The position numbers were made by a program, and so were the translations under genes. The notes below the pieces were generated by a model that made no database searches, was not told where the DNA came from, and worked only from the letters and a program-made list of their open reading frames with translations. 5,524 nucleotides of DNA from contig CAOJKG010000059.1 in assembly GCA_948437815.1 (NCBI GenBank), forward strand, positions 1 to 5,524. The letters are read 5' to 3'. The stretch comes from an uncultured Mycoplasmatota bacterium (GTDB lineage: Bacteria; Bacillota_I; Bacilli_A; RF39; UBA660). Each line of letters begins with the position of its first letter. The stretch's first letter is position 1. This document shows, one piece after another, positions 1-4,913 of the stretch.

Positions 1-15
1 CAAATGAGTTAATTG

Positions 16-32
16 ACAATTTTATAAATTGT
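16..32. repeat. AT-rich inverted repeat downstream of the ligase gene
   Basis: ACAATTT (16-22) and AAATTGT (26-32) form a perfect 7-bp inverted repeat around TAT, about 40 bp beyond the ligase stop. Neither strand has a T-run after it, so it is not a convincing terminator. It could be a binding site or chance in AT-rich DNA. Confidence 0.3.
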
Positions 33-70
33 TGCACTTGATTTGACAAATTATCATTGAAAAATAAAAT

Positions 71-940
71 TTAACTTCTTTTTATAAAAGGTTGTCTTAA
101 AGTATTATTTAAAGTTCTTTCCATATAATGAACTAATATTTTATTAATAGGTTCTACAAAATTTATATTTTCAGTTATATCTATGAATATATTTTTAACT
201 TTTTTCTGTTTTTGAACTATTTTTAAAACATCATTATCTGGCATAACACTAACTTTTCCAACTGGTATTAATTTTTTATTTTTATATTCCCCTAAATATA
301 AAGCATATTTATCTTTTAATTTGGTAAAACCATAAACATAAAAATATTCTTTTTTAAAATTCTTTATTTTAACCCAATTTTCTACTCTTTTACCGAGTAT
401 ATATTTACTATCCTTTTGTTTAGCAACTATACCTTCTAATCCTATTTTTTTAATATGCTTAAATAATTTTAAACCATCATTATACATTTTAGTTTTAATA
501 AAAATATCAGTATCTGTAAAATCATTTAGAATCTTTTTTCTTTCCATCAAAGTTAGATTCGTTAAATCTTTATCAAAATAAATAATATCAAAAACCACAA
601 AACAAACAGGTATTTCATTAATCATAAATTTTATTTTACTTGTGTTTTTTAAATTATTACGATATTGCAATTCACTAAAACTTGGTTTTCCATTTTTAAA
701 AGCCACTATTTCTCCATCAAAAATGACTTTATGCTTACCTACTATATTTTGTACACTTTTAAGTTCAGGATAAATATTAGCTAAATCATTGCCATTCCTA
801 GTTATTAGTTTAAATGTTTTAGAACTTACATATAACAAAGTTCTAATTCCATCATATTTAAGTTCAAAAATATAATTATCATCTTTAAAAGGTTTATCTA
901 CTTCTTTAAGAAGCATAGGACTTAATATTTTATTAAACAT
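71..940 (-). CDS. ligD: ATP-dependent DNA ligase, ligase domain only (NHEJ type)
   Basis: Seals DNA nicks and broken ends through a ligase-AMP intermediate, and pairs here with Ku as the end-joining ligase. The 289-aa protein is only the catalytic core: a nucleotidyltransferase domain (about 1-193) and an OB-fold (about 195-289). Visible motifs are motif I ELKYDGIR with the adenylated lysine K28, Ia TRNG (47-50), III DGE (75-77), IIIa FVVFDIIYF (114-122), IV LEGIVAK (168-174), V WVKIK (189-193) and a VI-like LRQPF near the C-terminus. All expected catalytic residues are present. The opening SPMLL...DKPF resembles the LIG domain of LigD, but no polymerase or phosphoesterase domain is attached; Bacillus LigD is about twice as long. 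There is no signal peptide, which argues against the periplasmic LigE type. The ATG overlaps the end of ku by 8 bp and lacks a clear Shine-Dalgarno, suggesting translational coupling. The gene is very AT-rich (10 G/C in 121-180). The symbol is by analogy; the ligase call is secure. Confidence 0.93.
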   Translation of the reverse strand: MFNKILSPMLLKEVDKPFKDDNYIFELKYDGIRTLLYVSSKTFKLITRNGNDLANIYPELKSVQNIVGKHKVIFDGEIVAFKNGKPSFSELQYRNNLKNTSKIKFMINEIPVCFVVFDIIYFDKDLTNLTLMERKKILNDFTDTDIFIKTKMYNDGLKLFKHIKKIGLEGIVAKQKDSKYILGKRVENWVKIKNFKKEYFYVYGFTKLKDKYALYLGEYKNKKLIPVGKVSVMPDNDVLKIVQKQKKVKNIFIDITENINFVEPINKILVHYMERTLNNTLRQPFIKRS

Positions 941-1682
941 TTTTTAAGCTCATTTCTAAAGCTGTCATTAAATCTTTAATATTAGTTTCTCTCTTCTTTT
1001 TCGGTTTTTTAATATTTTTACCTTCTATTTTTAAATCAATAGCATCTTTAATTTTATTTTGATATTCATCCTCTAATTCTTCAGGTTTAAATTTCATATT
1101 TAAAGAATTAACAAGTTCAATAGCTAAATCCAGTTCTTTCTTGGTATATTTAGTATCTGTAGCAGCTTCTGGCATATTAACTTCTTCAAAAAAATACAAA
1201 GTATTCATAACAATCATATTTTCACTTAATCTTAAAATAACATAATAAAACTTAGTGCCTATAACTGTTTTAGCTAAAGCCACTTTCTTAGTTTTTAAAA
1301 GAGCATCTTTAAATAAAGTATAAGCTTTACTTTTAGAATTAGTTTCTACCACATAACTTTTTTCAAAATAAACAGGGTCTATTTCTCTTAAATCCACAAA
1401 GCCCACTACTTCAATTGTTTTTTCATCTTCACTTTTTAAATTATCAAATTCTTCATTAGTTAAAGTAATATATTCATTATCTTCATATTCATACCCTTTT
1501 ACTATATCAGTCTGTTTAACTTCTTTTTTACAATGCGGACAATATTTAACATATTTAATTCTTGACCCACATTTTTTATGAAGTTGATTAAAAGAGATAT
1601 CATTATTCTTTATTATCGGATTAATTTGTACTGGTATATTAACAAGACCAAAAGATATAGAAGTTTTTTTCAAGATAATCAC
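933..1682 (-). CDS. ku: Ku protein, bacterial NHEJ DNA-end-binding
   Basis: Homodimeric ring protein that binds double-strand DNA ends, protects them and recruits the NHEJ ligase. It is 249 aa, within the usual range for bacterial Ku. The N-terminus carries the family signature ISFGLVNIPV (9-18). A zinc-ribbon-like HxxC...CPHC cluster follows (H35, C38, C48, C51). The bridge-region signature EIDPVYFEKSY lies at 100-110. Family-typical helices follow (ELDLAIELVNSL, 183-194; EYQNKIKDAIDLKIEGK, 206-222). A lysine-rich tail (222-231) leads to a terminal DLMTALEMSL (237-246), the short C-terminal element common in bacterial Ku. The start shown is GTG at 1682, with in-frame stops just upstream; TTG at 1673 is an alternative with a better placed ribosome-binding site and loses only three residues. 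The gene overlaps the ligase start by 8 bp and begins 46 bp after rny. Family assignment is secure; the start is not. Confidence 0.95.
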   Translation of the reverse strand: MIILKKTSISFGLVNIPVQINPIIKNNDISFNQLHKKCGSRIKYVKYCPHCKKEVKQTDIVKGYEYEDNEYITLTNEEFDNLKSEDEKTIEVVGFVDLREIDPVYFEKSYVVETNSKSKAYTLFKDALLKTKKVALAKTVIGTKFYYVILRLSENMIVMNTLYFFEEVNMPEAATDTKYTKKELDLAIELVNSLNMKFKPEELEDEYQNKIKDAIDLKIEGKNIKKPKKKRETNIKDLMTALEMSLKNV

Positions 1683-1685
1683 CCA
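1680..1685 (-). promoter_or_regulatory. Start-deciding sequences of ku (GGGTGATT before TTG 1673)
   Basis: No AGGAGG-like site precedes the GTG at 1682. The minus strand reads GGGTGATTATC and then TTG at 1673. GGTGAT matches the 3' half of the extended Shine-Dalgarno AGGAGGTGATC and ends 4 nt before that TTG, the spacing expected for this part of the motif. This favours initiation at TTG (protein starting MKKTSISFGL, in line with other Ku proteins), but the pairing is short. Confidence 0.4.
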
Positions 1686-1711
1686 TTATTAGGTTACATA
1701 AAAAAGTTTAA

Positions 1712-1717
1712 ATTATA
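1712..1717 (-). promoter_or_regulatory. Possible -10 element for the ku-ligase operon
   Basis: A perfect TATAAT on the minus strand lies 29 bp upstream of the ku GTG, directly after the T-run of the rny terminator. The hexamer 17 bp upstream (1735-1740, GAAGCT) does not resemble TTGACA and there is no correctly placed TGn extension. The promoter, if real, is weak or needs an activator; otherwise ku relies on read-through from rny. Confidence 0.3.
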
Positions 1718-1718
1718 C

Positions 1719-1742
1719 AAAAAGAAGCTTATCTAGCTTCTT
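1719..1742 (-). terminator. Intrinsic terminator of rny overlapping its stop codon
   Basis: On the minus strand, AAGAAGCT (1742-1735) and AGCTTCTT (1729-1722) form an 8-bp perfect stem with loop AGATA, running into a T-run that ends at 1719. The 5' arm encodes the last residues of RNase Y and the TAA stop (1731-1729) lies across the loop and the first base of the 3' arm. The stem has only three G-C pairs, so termination may be incomplete and allow some read-through into ku. Confidence 0.65.
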
Positions 1743-3282
1743 CAATTGCTCTTGTCTCTCTAATAACATTAATTTTAATTGTTCCTGGATATTGCATCTC
1801 AGCTTCAATTCTATCTTTAATATCACGAGCCATTTTATAACTTTTAGCATCATCAACTTCATCTGGTCTAACAATTACACGTATTTCTCTTCCAGCTTGA
1901 ACTGCAAAAGTCTTTTCAACACCCTCAAAAGAATTACCTATTTCTTCAAGTTGTGCTAAACGTTTCATATAATTATCCATAGAATCATTACGAGCTCCAG
2001 GTCTAGCTGCTGATAAAGTATCAGCTATTTCAACTAAAACTGAAATAATAGTATTAGCTTCTTTATCTCCATGGTGTGATTCTATTGCATTTATAACAGT
2101 TTCATCTTCATGAAATTTACGTGCTAAATCAGCACCTATTTCCACATGACTACCTTCAATTTCAAAATCAATAGATTTACCAATATCATGAAGAAGTCCT
2201 GCTCTTTTAGCAAGAGTAACATTCTCTCCGACTTCTTGAGCCATCAAACCTGTTAAATTAGCCACTTCAATAGAATGTTGTAAAGCATTTTGGCCATAAC
2301 TTGAACGATATTTAAGTTTACCAATTAATTCTACAAGTTCTGGTTCTAACTTAGTTAAGCCTAAATCATAAACAGCTTGATTTCCCACTTCCATAATTTT
2401 AGTATTAATATCTTTTGAAACTTTATCATAAACTTCTTCAATTCTTGCTGGATGTATTCTTCCATCTTTTATTAAAGTTTCAATTGTAACCTTAGCAATT
2501 TCTCTTCGGAGTGGATCAAAAGAAGATATAACTATTGCTTCTGGTGTATCATCAATAATTAAATCAACACCTGTAACTGATTCAATAGTTCTAATGTTTC
2601 TTCCTTCTCTACCAATTAATCTTCCCTTCATTTCATCACTAGGCAAATCAATTGTACTAACAGTTTGCTCACTTGCTACATCCTCAGCATATCGCTCCAT
2701 ACTAGAAACAATAATTTGTTTAGCTTTTTCATGAGCTTCCAATTTAGCTTTTCTTTCTTCTTCTTTGATATAATCAACAATTTCTTTTGACATATCCTCT
2801 TCTACACGCTTCATAATTAAATCATGAGCTTTTTCTTTAGAAAACTTAGCAATTTTTTCCAACTCTTCTAATTGTTGTTTCATAAGTTCATCCATTTTAA
2901 GCTCTTTTTCTTGCATTTCTTTTTGTTTTGCTAATAAATTTCCTTCTTTATCATCTAAAGAAGCATCTCTTTTTTGTAACATTTCTTCTCTTTTATCAAG
3001 TGAAGACTCTCTTTGAAGTAAACGATTTTCATTTTCTTTAATTTCTTGTTTTTTCTCTTTTACTTCCTTTTCCACTTCTTGTCTTAAACGATGAGATTCC
3101 TCTTTAATTTCCATTAAAGTATCTCTTTTATGTTTATCTGCTTCTTTCTTAGCATCTTCAATTAATTTATTAGCTTTACTTTCATTTTGATTGTTTTTAA
3201 TAGCTGCAAAAATTGCAACAACTATAAACCCAACAAAAAATCCAATCACAAGAGTTAAAATGGTCATTGCGTTAAATTCCAT
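1729..3282 (-). CDS. rny: Ribonuclease Y
   Basis: Membrane-anchored endoribonuclease that starts bulk mRNA decay in Bacillota, often with RNase J and an RNA helicase. It is 517 aa, close to the roughly 520 aa of Bacillus RNase Y. Domains in order: one N-terminal transmembrane helix (about 7-28), a long charged coiled coil (about 30-185, heptad-like RESSLDKREE and KRDASLDDKE), a KH RNA-binding domain (about 206-270, GREG loop at 224-227), then an HD phosphohydrolase domain (about 330-425). The HD signature HDIGK is at 365-369, with H336, H403/H404 and D421 as further probable metal ligands. No key residue is missing. ATG at 3282 has AAGGAG (3296-3291) 8 nt upstream, preferred over the internal Met 6. 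The gene follows recA, a common order in Bacilli, but with its own likely promoter and terminator. Confidence 0.98.
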   Translation of the reverse strand: MEFNAMTILTLVIGFFVGFIVVAIFAAIKNNQNESKANKLIEDAKKEADKHKRDTLMEIKEESHRLRQEVEKEVKEKKQEIKENENRLLQRESSLDKREEMLQKRDASLDDKEGNLLAKQKEMQEKELKMDELMKQQLEELEKIAKFSKEKAHDLIMKRVEEDMSKEIVDYIKEEERKAKLEAHEKAKQIIVSSMERYAEDVASEQTVSTIDLPSDEMKGRLIGREGRNIRTIESVTGVDLIIDDTPEAIVISSFDPLRREIAKVTIETLIKDGRIHPARIEEVYDKVSKDINTKIMEVGNQAVYDLGLTKLEPELVELIGKLKYRSSYGQNALQHSIEVANLTGLMAQEVGENVTLAKRAGLLHDIGKSIDFEIEGSHVEIGADLARKFHEDETVINAIESHHGDKEANTIISVLVEIADTLSAARPGARNDSMDNYMKRLAQLEEIGNSFEGVEKTFAVQAGREIRVIVRPDEVDDAKSYKMARDIKDRIEAEMQYPGTIKINVIRETRAIEEAR

Positions 3283-3305
3283 TTTAAAATCTCCTTACTT
3301 TTGAT

Positions 3306-3328
3306 AGCATAGATTAACTACCTATACC
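3306..3328 (-). other. Hairpin at the predicted 5' end of rny mRNA
   Basis: On the minus strand GTATAG (3327-3322) can pair with CTATGC (3312-3307), one G-U pair included, around a 9-nt loop; a further G-U closes at 3328/3306. With the -10 at 3337-3332, transcription should start near 3325, so most of the stem would sit at the extreme 5' end of the mRNA. The fold is short and its function is inferred. Confidence 0.35.
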
Positions 3329-3331
3329 TCA

Positions 3332-3360
3332 ATTATAAATGTTATTTTTAGATTAAGCAA
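3332..3360 (-). promoter_or_regulatory. Promoter for rny
   Basis: The minus strand has TTGCTT (3360-3355), a 17-bp spacer and a perfect TATAAT (3337-3332). The -35 keeps only the TTG of TTGACA. It lies downstream of the recA terminator and about 50 bp upstream of the rny start, which fits independent sigma-70-type (SigA) transcription of rny. Confidence 0.6.
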
Positions 3361-3395
3361 GGAAAAATTAAAATTTATTAAGTTTAATTTAAACC

Positions 3396-3423
3396 AAAAG
3401 AAAAAAAGAACCATTCTGATTCT
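3396..3423 (-). terminator. Intrinsic terminator of recA overlapping its stop codon
   Basis: On the minus strand AGAATC (3423-3418) pairs with GGTTCT (3412-3407), including one G-U pair, around loop AGAAT. A run of six T, one C and four T follows. The stem begins inside the TAG stop codon (3424-3422), so the gene has almost no separate 3' UTR. The stem is short but the T-tract is strong. Confidence 0.7.
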
Positions 3424-4468
3424 AATTTTCATCGTCACTTTTAGATTTAGTTGGTGTTTTACTATCCCCAAATCCATAATGGGCACGCACTTTTTCATCA
3501 AGTTCATTATATAAGTCAGTATGTTCTTTTAAATAAAGTTTAACATTTTCTTTTCCTTGACCTATTTTCTCTCCATTATAAGCATACCAAGCTCCACTTT
3601 TATCAAGTATTCCAAGAGAAGCTGCTATATCAATTATTTCACCTTCACGAGAAATACCCTCTCCATACATAATATCAACTGATGCTGTTTTAAATGGTGG
3701 TGCTACTTTATTTTTAACAACTTTAATATTTGTTTTATTTCCAACAATTTGGTCTCCTTGTTTAATTTGCTCTGCTCTTCTTATGTCTAAGCGAATAGTC
3801 GCATAAAATTTTAAAGCTCTACCACCTGGAGTTGTCTCAGGATTTCCAAACATAACTCCCACTTTTTCACGAAGTTGATTAATAAAAATCGCTGTTGTTT
3901 TAGTTTTATTAATTGTTCCTCCAAGTTTTCTTAAAGCTTGACTCATAAGTCTTGCTTGAAGACCAACATGACTATCACCCATTTCTCCATCAATTTCTGC
4001 TTGTGGAACTAAAGCTGCTACTGAGTCGATTACTACAATACTAACGGCTTCACTTCTAACTAAAGCTTCACATATTTCTAAAGCTTGTTCTCCAGTATCA
4101 GGTTGTGATAATAAAAGTTCATTTATATCTACTCCTAAAGCTTTCGCATAAACTGGATCAAGTGCATGTTCTGCATCAATAAAAGCAGCTCTACCACCTT
4201 TTTTTTGAACTTCTGCTATCGCTTGTAAAGCAATAGTTGTTTTACCACTTGATTCAGGTCCATATATTTCAATAATTCTTCCTTTAGGAAATCCACCTAC
4301 TCCTAAAGCAATATCAAGAGCTAAAGAACCACTTGAAGTAACTTCTACTTTAGTATGTTCTTCACTGCCTAATTTCATAATTGCCCCAGCACCAAATTGT
4401 TTTTCTATATCAGCCAAAACTTGTTCTAATGCTTTATCTTTATTCTTTTCATCTTTAACTTGTTTCAT
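3422..4468 (-). CDS. recA: RecA recombinase
   Basis: Cytoplasmic ATPase that forms filaments on single-stranded DNA, drives homologous pairing and strand exchange, and promotes LexA self-cleavage where an SOS system exists. It is 348 aa, normal for bacterial RecA. Visible features: N-terminal oligomerisation segment (about 8-35), Walker A GPESSGKT (70-77), catalytic Glu in IDAEHALD (E100), Walker B VVIDS with D148, loop L1 around EIDGEMGDSHVGLQAR (158-173), loop L2 after NQLREKVGVMFG (197-208), and a C-terminal domain ending in the acidic tail SDDEN. It is intact with no intein. ATG at 4468 is preceded by AAGGAAGG (4485-4478) with 9-nt spacing. The stop is TAG. G/C content is visibly higher than in the ligase gene (21 of 60 in 4021-4080). 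It is divergent from rpsD and has two candidate promoters. Confidence 0.99.
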   Translation of the reverse strand: MKQVKDEKNKDKALEQVLADIEKQFGAGAIMKLGSEEHTKVEVTSSGSLALDIALGVGGFPKGRIIEIYGPESSGKTTIALQAIAEVQKKGGRAAFIDAEHALDPVYAKALGVDINELLLSQPDTGEQALEICEALVRSEAVSIVVIDSVAALVPQAEIDGEMGDSHVGLQARLMSQALRKLGGTINKTKTTAIFINQLREKVGVMFGNPETTPGGRALKFYATIRLDIRRAEQIKQGDQIVGNKTNIKVVKNKVAPPFKTASVDIMYGEGISREGEIIDIAASLGILDKSGAWYAYNGEKIGQGKENVKLYLKEHTDLYNELDEKVRAHYGFGDSKTPTKSKSDDEN

Positions 4469-4511
4469 TTTTTAATACCTTCCTTAATTTAATATCTTCT
4501 TAAACAATTCA

Positions 4512-4540
4512 ATTATAACACCCAAATATATGTATGTCAA
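4512..4540 (-). promoter_or_regulatory. recA promoter P1 (near-ideal, extended -10)
   Basis: The minus strand has a perfect TTGACA (4540-4535), a 17-bp spacer and a perfect TATAAT (4517-4512) preceded by TGT, an extended -10. Transcription would start near 4505, giving a recA 5' UTR of about 37 nt. A promoter this close to consensus would be expected to need a repressor, and a candidate operator overlaps its -35. Confidence 0.85.
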
Positions 4541-4551
4541 ATATTTATTCG
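4538..4551 (-). promoter_or_regulatory. lexA box: Candidate LexA (SOS) box at recA P1
   Basis: The minus strand reads CGAATAAATATTTG, a 14-bp near-dyad CGAAT-N4-ATTTG. It resembles the Bacillus-type SOS box CGAAC-N4-GTTCG: the left half keeps CGAA and the right half keeps TT and the final G. It overlaps the P1 -35, the right place for repression. The right half is imperfect, and AT-rich DNA makes chance matches likely. No lexA gene is in the window. Confidence 0.45.
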
Positions 4552-4589
4552 TATTTTTGTTTTTTATTAACTTCACACTAACTGCCAAT

Positions 4590-4618
4590 ATTATACCATG
4601 CAAAAACTTTAATATCAA
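4590..4618 (-). promoter_or_regulatory. Second leftward promoter upstream of recA (P2)
   Basis: The minus strand has TTGATA (4618-4613; five of six match consensus), a 17-bp spacer and a perfect TATAAT (4595-4590) preceded by TGG, an extended -10. It lies 78 bp upstream of P1. It could give basal recA transcription starting near 4583 with a leader of about 115 nt, or a short separate RNA. Confidence 0.6.
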
Positions 4619-4721
4619 AAGAAATTAACTATTTTTCTGTGGAAATAATAGACAAAATAATAATATTTTATTTTTTTATATAACACCTATCAAGAAAACT
4701 AGTTTTTTTCATATAATTAAT

Positions 4722-4749
4722 TTGACATATAACAAAATTTGTGTATAAT
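4722..4749 (+). promoter_or_regulatory. Promoter for rpsD
   Basis: Perfect TTGACA (4722-4727), a 16-bp spacer and perfect TATAAT (4744-4749). A/T tracts immediately upstream could be an UP element. Predicted start near 4755-4756, leaving a leader of about 158 nt, long for a single ribosomal-protein gene and consistent with leader-based control. Confidence 0.85.
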
Positions 4750-4755
4750 TATATG

Positions 4756-4913
4756 TGCAAGTACATGGCAGTGCTTTAAATTTATATAACGTGTTTAATA
4801 CCAAAAATGGTGTAAAAGTATTTAGGACTGCCCTAAAGAAATTACTTAACTAAACTCCCTATATAATATTTAAAGTATCCTTTGTATTTAGATTAATAGA
4901 AAGGAGAATATAA
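4756..4913 (+). ncRNA. Structured rpsD leader, candidate S4 autoregulatory RNA
   Basis: The 5' UTR between promoter and gene can form three linked structures. A hairpin TTTAATACCA / TGGTGTAAAA (4794-4817) has loop AAAA and one A-A mismatch. A second, two-tier hairpin has TTTAGG/CCTAAA (4821-4826 and 4832-4837) extended by AAGTA/TACTT (4816-4820 and 4843-4847; A4816 and A4817 are shared with the first hairpin), with loop ACTGC. That loop is complementary to GCAGT at 4768-4772, allowing a pseudoknot or an alternative 6-bp closing stem GGCAGT/ACTGCC. S4 represses rpsD through its leader in Bacillus subtilis; assigning the same role here rests on position and fold. Confidence 0.65.
4878..4905 (+). 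promoter_or_regulatory. Shine-Dalgarno-sequestering stem of rpsD
   Basis: TCCTTT (4878-4883) is perfectly complementary to AAAGGA (4900-4905), the core of the rpsD ribosome-binding site AAGGAG (4901-4906), across a 16-nt loop. CTCC at 4855-4858 could also pair with GGAG at 4903-4906. Either pairing would hide the ribosome-binding site, a plausible output for S4 feedback. Confidence 0.5.

Larger units (their letters stand above)
4469..4913. other. Divergent recA/rpsD intergenic regulatory region
   Basis: This 445-bp stretch contains no convincing protein gene on either strand. The left third carries the recA ribosome-binding site, promoters P1 and P2 and a LexA-like dyad. The right part carries the rpsD promoter and its structured leader. 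The middle, about 4620-4690, is AT-rich with no recognisable signal. A loop-poor palindrome AAAACTAGTTTT (4695-4706) and A/T tracts just upstream of the rpsD -35 could act as an UP element. Confidence 0.7.

Noticed and set aside
2860..3110. Repetitive charged coding sequence in rny that could suggest a recent repeat expansion
   Set aside because: It is the normal RNase Y coiled coil, and the overall length matches the family.
3322..3507. 61-codon minus-strand frame overlapping the end of recA
   Set aside because: It lies out of frame over the recA C-terminus and terminator, has low-complexity Phe/Leu/Asn-rich content and no ribosome-binding site. It is a shadow of recA.
4484..4576. Minus-strand 30-codon frame from GTG downstream of P2, ending in a hydrophobic segment
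   Set aside because: It has no ribosome-binding site, covers the recA promoter P1, and its composition follows from AT richness. It would be worth revisiting only if a P2 transcript is shown to be translated.
4530..4628. Plus-strand 32-codon frame with a signal-peptide-like start (MYVKYLFVFLFF)
   Set aside because: It runs antisense through recA P1 and P2, has no Shine-Dalgarno or promoter, and its hydrophobic look is what T-rich DNA encodes by chance.
4632..4645. DnaA-box-like TTTCCACA on the minus strand
   Set aside because: It is a single site with two mismatches to TTATCCACA. No cluster or origin gene is nearby.
4765..4779. Four-codon leader peptide frame in the rpsD leader (MAVL)
   Set aside because: There is no Shine-Dalgarno, and its bases take part in the predicted pseudoknot pairing instead.
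4862..4867. A second TATAAT upstream of rpsD
   Set aside because: The hexamers 16-18 bp upstream do not resemble TTGACA, and the full promoter at 4722-4749 explains expression better.
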